Of a DNA stretch of 64,000 bases, positions 52,177-63,436 are shown piece by piece. The notes under the pieces are model-generated. The model saw nothing but the letters and a program-made list of their open reading frames with translations, did not search any database and was not told where the DNA came from. Position 1 is the first letter of the stretch. The number at the start of each line of letters is the position of its first letter. This stretch comes from Streptomyces sp. NRRL S-340. Lineage in GTDB: Bacteria; Actinomycetota; Actinomycetes; Streptomycetales; Streptomycetaceae. The translations under genes and the position numbers were made by a program. The stretch covers positions 39,680-103,679 of the forward strand of contig NZ_JOIY01000057.1 of the NCBI RefSeq assembly GCF_000720185.1, given 5' to 3'.

Positions 52177-53019
52177 ATGAGACGTCAACTGTTCGCCCTG
52201 GCCGTCCTGTCGGCGGCCGTCACGCTCGGTGCGGCGACCTCCGCGGCGGCGGCCGGACCGGCCTGGCAGGAGACCGGCACCTCGCACGTCGACTCGCTGA
52301 GCGGCAGTCAGGGACTCGCCAGCCGCGCGGACGGCTCGCTGGTGTACCGGGGCCTCGCCTCGGTCCCGCTGGACCTTCGCGTCAAGGGCTGGAACCACGT
52401 CGGCGACCCGGACATCGCGCAGGGTGACGTCTTCGACGCCTACCAGGGCGCGGACTCGGCGACGTCCAAGATGTTCGCCGTCACCACCCCGGACGGCAAG
52501 CGCTACGAGTACGTCCACCCGCTCGACGCGGGCGAGAAGGTGAACAACTCCTTCGCCGCCGTCTCGCCCGACGGGCAGTGGCTGGTGTCGGGCGAGTGGG
52601 GCGACCAGAACCGGCTCCAGGTCTTCCCCGCCCCGCTGCTCAACCCCTCCACCCCGCGCACCGGCGGCACACTGCCGCAGGCCCCGCAGATCAGTCTCGA
52701 CAAGCCCGTACGGGACATCCAGGGCTGCGACTTCGTCGACGACACCCGGCTGCTGTGCGCGTCGGACGACGGTTCGAGGACGCTGTTCCCCGAGGACCGG
52801 CCGCTGCTCCAGGTGGACCTGGAGCACAAGCTGGACGGCGGCCCGGTGACCGGGCACGTCTCCAGCCTGTTCGCGCTGCCCCAACGCAGCGTCTGCTCCG
52901 GCGCGTTCGAGGCGGAGGGCGTCGACTACGACGCCTCCCGCGGCACCCTGCGCACGGAGGTCGTCCCGCCGGGCGTGTGCAAGGTGGCGACGACGGTGTA
53001 CGCGTACCGCCTCGGATAG
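52177..53019 (+). CDS. Secreted protein of unknown function (beta-propeller-like)
   Basis: The product is 280 residues with a signal peptide (MRRQLFALAVLSAAVTLGAATSAAAA, cleaved about residue 26). The mature part has short repeated blade-like segments such as SKMFAVTTPDGKRYEYVHPL, NSFAAVSPDGQWLVSGEWG and GCDFVDDTRLLCASDDGSR, and four cysteines likely paired outside the cell. No catalytic motif is recognised. The family seems confined to actinomycetes from its style; a cell-surface or binding role is a guess. Confidence 0.7.
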   Translation: MRRQLFALAVLSAAVTLGAATSAAAAGPAWQETGTSHVDSLSGSQGLASRADGSLVYRGLASVPLDLRVKGWNHVGDPDIAQGDVFDAYQGADSATSKMFAVTTPDGKRYEYVHPLDAGEKVNNSFAAVSPDGQWLVSGEWGDQNRLQVFPAPLLNPSTPRTGGTLPQAPQISLDKPVRDIQGCDFVDDTRLLCASDDGSRTLFPEDRPLLQVDLEHKLDGGPVTGHVSSLFALPQRSVCSGAFEAEGVDYDASRGTLRTEVVPPGVCKVATTVYAYRLG

Positions 53020-53079
53020 GCGGACCGGCGGACCGACCGGACGGCGGCGGCACAGGACCCGCCGCCGTCCGCGTCTTCC

Positions 53080-53345
<266 letters not shown>

Positions 53346-53360
53346 GGCGCACCCACCGCT

Positions 53361-53374
53361 TGAGAGCGCTCTCA
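53361..53374. promoter_or_regulatory. LacI-type operator TGAGAGCGCTCTCA
   Basis: A 14-bp perfect palindrome 40 bp upstream of the GH16 glucanase start. Its 12-bp core equals the site at 10936-10947 before the LacI gene at 9832-10878. Confidence 0.75.
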
Positions 53375-53413
53375 GAACGTCCGTTCCCCCCGACTCCCCA
53401 CCGTGAGGCTCCC

Positions 53414-54844
53414 ATGAGCGATCCTTCCGGCACCTTCGCCGACGCCCCCGTCGGCACCCCCCGCAGACGACGCTCCGCGCGCCGCGCCCTCGTCGCGGTC
53501 CTCGGCACGCTCGGTCTGGCAGCGGCTCTCGCCACCGCGGCGACCCTTCCCGCGGACGCTTCGGCGCCCGCTCCCCCTTCCGGCTGGACGCAGGTCTTCC
53601 TCGACGACTTCAACGGCGCCGCCGGCTCCGGTGTGAACACCGCCGACTGGCAGTACGACACCGGGACGTCCTACCCGGGCGGTGCGGCCAACTGGGGCAC
53701 CGGCGAGGTCGAGTCGATGACCTCCTCCACCAGCAACGTCGCGCTCGACGGCAGCGGCAACCTGCTCATCACCCCGCGCCGGGACGCCTCGGGTCACTGG
53801 ACCTCGGGCCGGATCGAGACCACCCGCACCGACTTCCAGCCCCCGGCCGGCGGCAAGCTGCGCGTGCAGTCCCGCATCCAGCTGCCGAACGTCACCGGCG
53901 CGGCCGCCAAGGGCTACTGGCCGGCCTTCTGGATGCTGGGCTCGCCCTTCCGGGGCAACTACTGGAACTGGCCCGGCATCGGCGAGCTGGACATCATGGA
54001 GAACGTCCAGGGCCTCAACACCGACTGGGCGACGATGCACTGCGGCACCAGCCCGGGCGGCCCCTGCAACGAGACGACCGGCATCGGCGGTTCCACCGCC
54101 TGCCCCGGCGCCACCTGCCAGGCCGGCTTCCACACGTACGCGATGGAGTGGGACCGGTCCACCAGCCCGGAGCAGATCCGCTTCTCCGTCGACAACGTCA
54201 CCTTCCACACCGTGAGGGCCGATCAGGTCGACGCGACGACCTGGGCGAACGCCACGAACCACGGCTTCTTCGTCATCCTGAACGTGGCCATGGGCGGCGG
54301 CTTCCCCGGCGCGTTCGGCGGCGGCCCGGACAGCGGCACCGAGCCCGGCCACTCCATGGTGGTGGACTACGTGCAGGTGCTGCGCTCCTCGGGCGGCGGG
54401 GACGGCGGCACCACTCCCCCGCCCACCGGAAACCGCGACGCCTACAGCCCCGTACAGGCCGAGTCGTACGACGGCCAGAGCGGGGTGAACACCGAGGCGA
54501 CCACCGACTCCGGCGGCGGCCAGGACATCGGGTCGATCGCCAACGGCGACTGGGCCCTCTACAAGGGCGTCAACTTCGGTTCGAACGCGGCCAGGCAGTT
54601 CTACGCGCGGGTCGCGAGCGGGGCCGCGGGCGGCGTCAGCGGCCTGGTCGAGGTACGCCTGGACAGCCGGAGCAACGCGCCGGTGGGGAGTTTCGCGCTG
54701 GCGAACACCGGGGGCTGGCAGTCGTGGCGGACGGTGCCGGCGAACATCAGCGCGGTGACCGGCACGCACGACGTCTACCTCACCTTCACCAGTGGCCAGC
54801 CGGCCGACTTCGTGAACGTCAACTGGTTCGACTTCGGCCACTGA
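53414..54844 (+). CDS. Secreted GH16 endo-beta-1,3-glucanase with CBM6
   Basis: The product is 476 residues. After an Arg-rich signal peptide (ALVAVLGTLGLAAALATAATLPADASA) comes a GH16 jelly-roll domain (about residues 60-325) with the catalytic signature GELDIMENVQG, nucleophile Glu191 and acid/base Glu196, in the laminarinase-type E-x-D-x-x-E form. A Gly/Thr/Pro linker leads to a CBM6 (about 345-475; AESYDGQSGVNTEAT, DIGSIANGDWALYKGVNFG, GTHDVYLTF). It should degrade fungal or algal beta-1,3-glucan. ATG at 53414 with GTGAGG upstream. Repressor site and C-tracts precede it. Confidence 0.92.
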   Translation: MSDPSGTFADAPVGTPRRRRSARRALVAVLGTLGLAAALATAATLPADASAPAPPSGWTQVFLDDFNGAAGSGVNTADWQYDTGTSYPGGAANWGTGEVESMTSSTSNVALDGSGNLLITPRRDASGHWTSGRIETTRTDFQPPAGGKLRVQSRIQLPNVTGAAAKGYWPAFWMLGSPFRGNYWNWPGIGELDIMENVQGLNTDWATMHCGTSPGGPCNETTGIGGSTACPGATCQAGFHTYAMEWDRSTSPEQIRFSVDNVTFHTVRADQVDATTWANATNHGFFVILNVAMGGGFPGAFGGGPDSGTEPGHSMVVDYVQVLRSSGGGDGGTTPPPTGNRDAYSPVQAESYDGQSGVNTEATTDSGGGQDIGSIANGDWALYKGVNFGSNAARQFYARVASGAAGGVSGLVEVRLDSRSNAPVGSFALANTGGWQSWRTVPANISAVTGTHDVYLTFTSGQPADFVNVNWFDFGH

Positions 54845-54867
54845 GCGCCGTCCGCACCGCGGCTTTT

Positions 54868-54901
54868 GCCGGGGCCCCGCACAGCCGTGCGGGGCCCCGG
54901 C
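54868..54901. terminator. Bidirectional terminator between GH16 and araC-type genes
   Basis: GCCGGGGCCCCGCAC (54868-54882) and GTGCGGGGCCCCGGC (54887-54901) form a perfect 15-bp stem with an AGCC loop between convergent genes. Confidence 0.8.
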
Positions 54902-54929
54902 CTGTCCGGGCGCGGGATCCGTCGCCGGG

Positions 54930-55928
54930 TCAGCGCAGTTCGGCCCGGAAGGCCACGGGGGTCTGGCCCGTGTGCAGGTGGAAGAACTTCGAGAAGTTGG
55001 CCGCGTCCGGGAAGCCCACCGCGGCGCCGACGCGGCCGATGGGCAGCCCGGTGTGCGCGAGGAGGCGCTTGGCCTCCAGGATCACCCGCTTGTCGATGAA
55101 GCCCTTGGGGGTCTCCCCGGTGGCGGCCCGCACGGCGCGTACGAGGGTGCGGCGGGAGTACCCGAGGGCGTCGGCGTAGGCGCTGACGCTGTGGTTGGTG
55201 GTGAAGCCCTGCTCGACCGCGTCGCGGAACAGGGTGAAGGTGGTGTCGGCCTGCTGCCGCGTGGCCTCCGCCGAGCTGGCCGCGAGATGGGCCAGGCGGA
55301 GCAGGAACGCGGTCAGCGAGTGCCGCAGCACCGCGGTGTGCAGGCTCAGCGGCAGGGTGGCGGTGTCCTCGTACTCGCGGCGCAGTTGAGCGAGCGCCGC
55401 CTTCAGCGCCTCGCGCCGGGCCGCGTCCGGGTGCAGCAGCGGCGGCAGGTCGTAGCGGTACAGGCCGGTGGCCTCGACGGTGGCACGGGGCAGGAAGCCG
55501 GGCTGCATGGTGAGGACGGTTCCGCGGTACTCGTCCGTGCGGGAGAAGCGATGGGCCTGTCCGGGGCGGATCCACAGCACGTCACCGGCGGCGGCCTGGT
55601 ACTCGGCGAAGTCGACCATGTGCCGGACGGGGCCGTCGTCGAAGAGCATGACGACGTGGAAGTCGATGCGGTGGACACGGTGGAGAGGAGCCTCGGAGTG
55701 CCAGGTGTGCCCGGCGCCCATGGGGCCTATCTGCAGTCCGACGCCGCCGAGGCTGAGGTCGACCGGGAAGGGGAACGTCCGGATCCCCTCGTCCGCCCCC
55801 GCGCCGCCTCCGCCGGCACCCGCGCCGGCACCGGCGCCCGTGCCCGCGCCGGTGTCCCCGCCGCTCCCGGCGCCTCTTCCCGCGCCCTCGGCGCCCTCGG
55901 CGCCCTCATGGGTGATTGCGTCCGCCAT
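54930..55928 (-). CDS. AraC-family transcriptional regulator
   Basis: The product is 332 residues. An N-terminal cupin-like sensing domain (about 50-200; HRIDFHVVMLFDDGPVRHMVDF, PGQAHRFSR) is followed by two C-terminal HTH units: NHSVSAYADALGYSRRTLVRAVRAATGETPKGFIDKRVILEAKRLLAHTGLPIGRVGAAVGFPDAANFSKFFHLHTGQTPVAFR. Residues 10-47 are a Gly/Ala/Thr repeat (GAGTGAGAG) from expanded DNA repeats. It is divergent from the transketolase gene across 160 bp; whether it controls the pentose-phosphate operon is open. Confidence 0.88.
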   Translation of the reverse strand: MADAITHEGAEGAEGAGRGAGSGGDTGAGTGAGAGAGAGGGGAGADEGIRTFPFPVDLSLGGVGLQIGPMGAGHTWHSEAPLHRVHRIDFHVVMLFDDGPVRHMVDFAEYQAAAGDVLWIRPGQAHRFSRTDEYRGTVLTMQPGFLPRATVEATGLYRYDLPPLLHPDAARREALKAALAQLRREYEDTATLPLSLHTAVLRHSLTAFLLRLAHLAASSAEATRQQADTTFTLFRDAVEQGFTTNHSVSAYADALGYSRRTLVRAVRAATGETPKGFIDKRVILEAKRLLAHTGLPIGRVGAAVGFPDAANFSKFFHLHTGQTPVAFRAELR

Positions 55929-56026
55929 GTCCTTCTCGTACCGCCTTGACCGCCCACCGGGCGGACCGAGTGATCCAACCGTGTCCCACTTTCACCACAG
56001 GCTGACACACAGAGACCTTCCGGCAA

Positions 56027-56041
56027 AAAAGTCTGACTTTT
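56027..56041. promoter_or_regulatory. AAAAGTC-T-GACTTTT palindrome between araC-type gene and tkt
   Basis: Perfect 7-bp arms around a single base at 56027-56041, within an unusually AT-rich patch 53 bp before the tkt start. Candidate operator for the AraC protein or for a global regulator of the pentose-phosphate operon. Confidence 0.5.
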
Positions 56042-56093
56042 AAGTTCGAACACGTCCGGCAGCAATCCAGCTTCTTCCGAGGACTTCTTGAAG

Positions 56094-57987
56094 ATGAACG
56101 AGCAGACAACCGTCCCCTTCGAGTGGACCGACCTCGACCGGCGTGCCGTCGACACCGCCCGCCTGCTGGCGGCCGATGCCGTGCAGAAGGTCGGCAACGG
56201 GCACCCCGGCACCGCGATGGCGCTGGCCCCGGCCGCCTACACGATCTTTCAGAAGCTGATGCGGCACGATCCGTCCGACCCGGAGTGGACCGGCCGTGAC
56301 CGCTTCGTCCTCTCCCCCGGCCACACCTCGCTGACGCTGTACACCCAGCTCTTCCTCGCGGGGTACGAGCTGGACCTGGACGACCTGAAGGCGTTCCGCA
56401 CCTACGGTTCGAAGACGCCCGGTCACCCTGAGTACGGACACACGGCGGGCGTGGAGACCACCACCGGCCCGCTCGGCCAGGGCGCCGCGATGGCGGTCGG
56501 CATGGCGATGGCCGCCCGCTACGAACGCGGCCTGTTCGACCCGGACGCGCCCGAGGGCACCTCGCCCTTCGACCACACCGTCTGGGCGATCGTCTCCGAC
56601 GGCGACCTGGAGGAGGGCGTCTCGGCGGAGGCCTCCTCGCTGGCCGGGCACCAGAAGCTCGGCAACCTGGTCTTCCTCTACGACGACAACCACATCTCCA
56701 TCGAGGGCGACACCGCCACCGCCTTCTCCGAGGACGTGCTGAAGCGCTACGAGGCCTACGGCTGGCACACCCAGCGCGTCGAGCCGGACGAGAACGGCGA
56801 CATCGACGTCCACGCCCTGTACGCGGCGCTGTCGGCCGCCAGGGCCGAGACGTCCCGTCCCTCGATCGTGGCGATGCGCACGATCATCGCCTGGCCCGCC
56901 CCGAACGCGCAGAACACCGAGGCCTCGCACGGCTCGGCGCTCGGCGCCGACGAGATCGCCGCCACCAAGCGCGTCCTCGGCTTCGACCCGGAGCAGTCCT
57001 TCCAGGTCGAGGAGGCCGTCCTCGCGCACACCCGGCGGGCCCTGGACCGGGGCGCCGAGGCGCACGCCGCCTGGGACAAGCAGCTCGACAAGTGGCGCGG
57101 CGCCCAGCCGGAGCGGGCCGCGCTGCTCGACCGGATCGTGGCCGGCAAGCTGCCCGAGGGCTGGCAGGACGCGCTGCCCGTGTTCGAGGAGGGCAAGTCC
57201 CTCGCCACCCGCGCGGCCTCCGGCAAGGTGCTCCAGGCTCTCGGCGCGGTGCTGCCCGAGCTGTGGGGCGGCTCCGCCGACCTGGCCGGCTCGAACAACA
57301 CTACGATCGACAAGACGTCGTCGTTCCTGCCCGAGGGCAACCCGCTGCCGGGAGCGAGCCCCTACGGCCGCACCGTCCACTTCGGCATCCGCGAGTTCTC
57401 CATGGCCGCGGAGATGAACGGCATCGCCCTGCACGGCAACACCCGCATCTACGGCGGCACCTTCCTGGTGTTCTCCGACTACATGCGCAACGCGGTGCGG
57501 CTGTCCGCGCTGATGCAGCTCCCGGTGACGTACGTGTGGACACACGACTCCGTCGGCCTGGGCGAGGACGGCCCCACCCACCAGCCGGTCGAGCACCTCG
57601 CCTCGCTGCGCGCCATCCCCGGCCTCAACGTGGTCCGCCCCGCCGACGCCAGGCTCCGAGGTGCAGCTCGCCGTGGCCGCCCGCGAGACGCTGGAGGCCG
57701 AGGGGACCGCCACCCGCGTGGTGTCGATGCCGTCCGTGGAATGGTTCGAGGAGCAGCCGCGCGAGTACCGCGAGCGGGTGCTGCCGCCGTCGGTGCGGGC
57801 GCGGGTCGCCGTGGAGGCCGGCATCAATCTGACGTGGTACCGCTTCACAGGTGACGCAGGGCGCATCGTCTCCCTCGAACACTTCGGTGCCTCCGCCGAC
57901 GCCGCGACCCTGTTCGCCGAGTACGGCTTCACCCCCGAGAACGTCGCCGCTGCGGCCCGCGCCTCGCTGGCCGCCGCGCGCGCATGA
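56094..57987 (+). pseudogene. tkt: Transketolase with internal out-of-frame deletion
   Basis: The first 519 codons are an excellent transketolase: thiamine-site GNGHPGTAMALAP, SPGHTSLTLY, SDGDLEEGVSAEA, VWTHDSVGLGEDGPTHQPVEHLASLR and VVRPADA. At 57650/57651 the frame jumps: the C-terminal third resumes one base out of phase as GSEVQLAVAARETLEAEGTATRVVSMPSVEWFEEQ and continues to the normal end (stop 57985-57987). The usual 64 or so residues between PADA and GSEV are missing, a loss of about 191 nt. The upstream frame reads on into nonsense to 57854. Start ATG 56094 with GAGGA upstream. It would lead the tkt-tal-zwf-opcA-pgi-gnd operon. Deletion or assembly error; another tkt copy is expected elsewhere. 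Confidence 0.85.
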
Positions 57988-58015
57988 TCCGCACGCAACA
58001 AGGAAGATGATCACT

Positions 58016-59176
58016 GTGAGCGAAGCAACCGCGACCGCCGGAGCGCTGGGGCGCCTGTCCGAGCAGGGCGTGTCGATCTGGCTGGACGACCTGTCGCGGC
58101 GTCGGATCGACTCCGGCAATCTGGCCGGGCTGCTGGCGGACAAGCACGTCGTGGGCGTCACCACGAACCCGTCGATCTTCCAGGCCGCCATCGGTTCCGG
58201 CGAGGGCTACGAGGAACAGCTCGCCGACCTGGCGGTGCGCGGCGTCACGGTCGACGAGGCCGTGCGCATGATGACCACCGCCGACGTGCGGGCCGCCGCC
58301 GACGTGCTGCGCGGTGTCCACGACGCGACCGGCGGCCGGGACGGCCGGGTCTCCATCGAGGTCGACCCGCGCCTGGCCCACGACACGGCGGCGACCGTCG
58401 CCGAGGCCCGCCAGCTGGCCTGGCTGGTGGACCGCCCGAACGTGATGATCAAGATTCCCGCCACCCGTGCGGGTCTGCCGGCCATCACCGAGGTCGTCGG
58501 AGCGGGTATCAGTGTCAATGTGACGCTGATCTTCTCCCTGGAGCGCTACCGCGAGGTCATGGACGCCTACCTCGCCGGTCTGGAGAAGGCGCGTGCCGCG
58601 GGCCTGGACCTGTCGCGCATCCACTCCGTCGCCTCCTTCTTCGTCTCCCGGGTGGACTCCGAGATCGACAAGCGGCTGACCCTGCTGGGCACCGGCGAGG
58701 CGCTGGCGCTCAAGGGCAGGGCCGCGCTGGCGAACGCCCGGCTGGCCTACGAGGCGTACGAGCAGGTGTTCGGTTCTGTGGACGGCGCGACCCGGCCGGG
58801 CGAGCGCTTCGCCGCGCTCGCGGAGGCGGGCGCCAACGCGCAGCGTCCCCTGTGGGCGTCGACCGGGGTGAAGGATCCGGCGTACAAGGACACCCTGTAC
58901 GTGGACGAGCTGGTCGCCCCCGGCACGGTGAACACCATGCCGGAGGCCACGCTGAACGCCACCGCCGACCACGGCGAGATCACCGGGGACACGGTGACCG
59001 GCGGTTACGAGCAGGCCCGCGCGGACCTCGCGGCGGTCGGGCGGCTGGGGATCTCCTACGACGAGGTCGTCCAGCAGCTCGAGGACGAGGGTGTCGCCAA
59101 GTTCGAGACGGCCTGGCAGGACCTGCTGGACGCGGTCACGAAGTCCTTGAACAGCAAGGGAGCTGACGCGGAATGA
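58016..59176 (+). CDS. tal: Transaldolase
   Basis: The product is 386 residues, the long actinobacterial transaldolase. It exchanges three-carbon units between sedoheptulose-7-phosphate and glyceraldehyde-3-phosphate. The Schiff-base lysine is Lys146 in NVMIKIPAT. The N-terminal [10 protein letters not shown] and [15 protein letters not shown] blocks are typical. The GTG at 58016 is preferred because AAGGAAG ends at 58006, too close to the ATG at 58007 to serve it. Its stop overlaps the zwf ATG by 4 nt. Confidence 0.92.
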   Translation: MSEATATAGALGRLSEQGVSIWLDDLSRRRIDSGNLAGLLADKHVVGVTTNPSIFQAAIGSGEGYEEQLADLAVRGVTVDEAVRMMTTADVRAAADVLRGVHDATGGRDGRVSIEVDPRLAHDTAATVAEARQLAWLVDRPNVMIKIPATRAGLPAITEVVGAGISVNVTLIFSLERYREVMDAYLAGLEKARAAGLDLSRIHSVASFFVSRVDSEIDKRLTLLGTGEALALKGRAALANARLAYEAYEQVFGSVDGATRPGERFAALAEAGANAQRPLWASTGVKDPAYKDTLYVDELVAPGTVNTMPEATLNATADHGEITGDTVTGGYEQARADLAAVGRLGISYDEVVQQLEDEGVAKFETAWQDLLDAVTKSLNSKGADAE

Positions 59177-60867
59177 GCAAGAAGCCCGCCGAGCCGGCGG
59201 CGAGCCCGTCGCCGGACGCCGGGGCCGAGGAGCCGAGCCCCAAGGCCATGCAGTCCACCGCACCGGCCCCCGCGGCCACCGAGCCGGAGACACCCGGGGC
59301 GAAGGCGGCGTCCGCCGCCGTGCGCGTCCCGGTCGTCCCGGCCGCCGACTGGGTGAACCCGCTGCGCGACGCGCGGGACCGCCGGCTGCCCAGGATCGCG
59401 GGCCCCTCCGGGCTCGTCATCTTCGGCGTCACCGGCGACCTGTCCCGCAAGAAGCTGATGCCGGCCGTCTACGACCTGGCCAACCGCGGTCTGCTGCCGC
59501 CGGGCTTCTCGCTGGTCGGCTTCGCCCGCCGGGACTGGGAGAACCAGGACTTCGCGCAGGTCGTGCACGACGCCGTCAAGGAGCACGCGCGCACCCCCTT
59601 CCGCGAGGAGGTCTGGCAGCAGCTCGCCGAGGGCATGCGGTTCATCCCCGGCGACTTCGACGACGACACCGCGTTCAAGCAGCTGCGCGGGGCGGTGGAG
59701 GAGCTGGACGCCTCCCGGGGCACCGGCGGCAACTTCGCCTTCTACCTCTCGGTACCGCCGAAGTTCTTCCCCAAGGTCGTGCAGCAGCTCAAGAAGCACG
59801 GTCTGGCGGAGGGGCCGGACGGGTCCTGGCGGCGCGCGGTCATCGAGAAGCCGTTCGGCCACGACCTGGCCAGCGCCCGCGAGCTGAACCGGATCGTGCA
59901 CGAGGTCTTCGACCCGGAGCAGGTCTTCCGCATCGACCACTACCTGGGCAAGGAGACCGTCCAGAACATCCTGGCGCTGCGCTTCGCCAACCAGATGTAC
60001 GAGCCGATCTGGAACCGGTCGTACGTCGACCACGTGCAGATCACCATGGCCGAGGACATCGGCATCGGCGGCCGGGCCGGGTACTACGACGGCATCGGCG
60101 CCGCCCGTGACGTCATCCAGAACCACCTGCTCCAGCTGATGGCGCTCACCGCGATGGAGGAACCCATCGCGTTCGACGCCGAGGCGCTGCTCACCGAGAA
60201 GCTGAAGGTGCTCAAGTCGGTGCGGCTGCCCGAGGACCTGGGCGCCCACACCGTGCGCGCCCAGTACGCGCAGGGCTGGCAGGGCGGCGCGAAGGTGCCC
60301 GGCTACCTCCAGGAGGAGGGCATCGACCCGCAGTCGAAGACCGACACCTATGCGGCGGTCAAGCTGGGGATCGACAACCGCCGCTGGGCCGGGGTGCCGT
60401 TCTACCTGCGCACCGGCAAGCGGCTGGGCCGCCGGGTCACCGAGATCGCGGTGGTCTTCAAGCGGGCGCCGCACTCCCCGTTCGACTCCACGGCCACCGA
60501 GGAGCTGGGCGAGAACGCCATCGTGATCCGCGTCCAGCCCGACGAGGGCATGACGGTCCGGTTCGGCTCGAAGGTGCCGGGCACCTCCATGGAGATCCGG
60601 GACGTGACGATGGACTTCGCCTACGGCGAGTCCTTCACGGAGTCCAGCCCGGAGGCGTACGAACGCCTCATCCTGGACGTGCTGCTCGGTGACGCGAACC
60701 TGTTCCCCCGTCACCAGGAAGTGGAAGAGTCCTGGAAGATCCTCGACCCGATCGAGGCCTACTGGGACGAGCACGGCAGGCCCGCCCAGTACCCGTCGGG
60801 CACCTGGGGTCCGCGGGAAGCCGACGAGATGCTCGCACGAGACGGACGGAGCTGGCGCAGGCCATGA
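59173..60867 (+). CDS. zwf: Glucose-6-phosphate dehydrogenase with N-terminal extension
   Basis: The product is 564 residues. The NADP site [10 protein letters not shown] and the active-site block RIDHYLGKE (residues 253-261; His256 and Lys260) are intact, as is the C-terminal [14 protein letters not shown] ending. Homology to Zwf starts at about residue 57 ([26 protein letters not shown]); the first 56 residues are Ala/Pro/Glu-rich and probably disordered, longer than in the zwf genes I recall. ATG 59173 overlaps the tal stop (ATGA), so the extended start is supported by coupling. The opcA start overlaps its 3' end. Confidence 0.92.
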   Translation: MSKKPAEPAASPSPDAGAEEPSPKAMQSTAPAPAATEPETPGAKAASAAVRVPVVPAADWVNPLRDARDRRLPRIAGPSGLVIFGVTGDLSRKKLMPAVYDLANRGLLPPGFSLVGFARRDWENQDFAQVVHDAVKEHARTPFREEVWQQLAEGMRFIPGDFDDDTAFKQLRGAVEELDASRGTGGNFAFYLSVPPKFFPKVVQQLKKHGLAEGPDGSWRRAVIEKPFGHDLASARELNRIVHEVFDPEQVFRIDHYLGKETVQNILALRFANQMYEPIWNRSYVDHVQITMAEDIGIGGRAGYYDGIGAARDVIQNHLLQLMALTAMEEPIAFDAEALLTEKLKVLKSVRLPEDLGAHTVRAQYAQGWQGGAKVPGYLQEEGIDPQSKTDTYAAVKLGIDNRRWAGVPFYLRTGKRLGRRVTEIAVVFKRAPHSPFDSTATEELGENAIVIRVQPDEGMTVRFGSKVPGTSMEIRDVTMDFAYGESFTESSPEAYERLILDVLLGDANLFPRHQEVEESWKILDPIEAYWDEHGRPAQYPSGTWGPREADEMLARDGRSWRRP

Positions 60868-61790
60868 AGATCGACCTGACCGACACCACGGCAAGCAAGA
60901 TCAACAAGGCGCTGGTGCAGGGCCGCCGCGCCATCGGCACGCCCGCCGTGGGCATGGTCCTGACGATGGTGATCGTCGCGGACGAGGAGAACGCCTACGA
61001 CTCGATCAAGGCGGCCGAGGACGCCTCGCGCGAGCACCCCTCGCGCACCCTGGTCGTGATCAAGCGGCACGCGCGCACCCTGCGCGACCGCACCCACTCG
61101 CGGCTGGACGCCGAGGTCCGGGTCGGCTCGGAGGCCGGCACCGGCGAGACGGTGGTGCTGCGCACCTACGGCGAGGTCTCCGACCACGCCGACTCGGTGG
61201 TCCTGCCGCTGCTGCTGCCGGACGCGCCGGTGGTGGTGTGGTGGCCGGTGGAGGCGCCCGACAACCCCTCCGCGGACCCGCTGGGCGCGCTGGCCCAGCG
61301 CCGGATCACCGACCTGTACGCCTTCGAGAAGCCGCTGGAGGTCCTCGAGACCCGGGCGCGCCACTACGCCCCCGGCGACACCGACCTCGCCTGGACCCGG
61401 CTCACGCTGTGGCGTTCGATGCTCGCGGCGGCGCTGGACCAGGCCCGCGTGCGGGTGACCTCGGCGGCCGTGGAGGCCGAGGCGGAGAACCCGAGCGCCG
61501 AGCTGCTGGCCCGCTGGCTGGAGGCCCGCCTGGGCGTCACCGTGGACCGGGTCGGCAGCGCCGGCCCGTTCGTGACGGCCGTGCGCCTGGGCACCGCCGA
61601 CGGCGAGATCGTCATCGACCGGCCCGAGGGACCGCTGGCCACGCTGAGCCTGCCCGGCCAGCCCTCGCGCACCCTCGCCCTCAAGGTCCGTCCCACCTCC
61701 GAACTCATCGCCGAGGAGCTGCGCCGCCTCGACGCCGACGAGATGTACGCCGTGGCCCTGCGGGGCGACGGGATCAAGGAGACCGTCTGA
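60864..61790 (+). CDS. opcA: Glucose-6-phosphate dehydrogenase assembly/allosteric protein OpcA
   Basis: The product is 308 residues. OpcA binds and activates Zwf in cyanobacteria and actinobacteria. Family features are [35 protein letters not shown], the [19 protein letters not shown] block and [15 protein letters not shown]. It starts inside the zwf stop (ATGA overlap) and ends one base before the pgi ATG context, confirming a tight operon. Confidence 0.92.
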   Translation: MKIDLTDTTASKINKALVQGRRAIGTPAVGMVLTMVIVADEENAYDSIKAAEDASREHPSRTLVVIKRHARTLRDRTHSRLDAEVRVGSEAGTGETVVLRTYGEVSDHADSVVLPLLLPDAPVVVWWPVEAPDNPSADPLGALAQRRITDLYAFEKPLEVLETRARHYAPGDTDLAWTRLTLWRSMLAAALDQARVRVTSAAVEAEAENPSAELLARWLEARLGVTVDRVGSAGPFVTAVRLGTADGEIVIDRPEGPLATLSLPGQPSRTLALKVRPTSELIAEELRRLDADEMYAVALRGDGIKETV

Positions 61791-61791
61791 C

Positions 61792-63435
<1,644 letters not shown>

Positions 63436-63436
63436 C

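Noticed and set aside
57651..57854. C-terminal extension of the first transketolase frame
   Set aside because: Residues after PADA are Arg/Gly-rich nonsense, whereas the neighbouring frame carries the true transketolase C-terminus.
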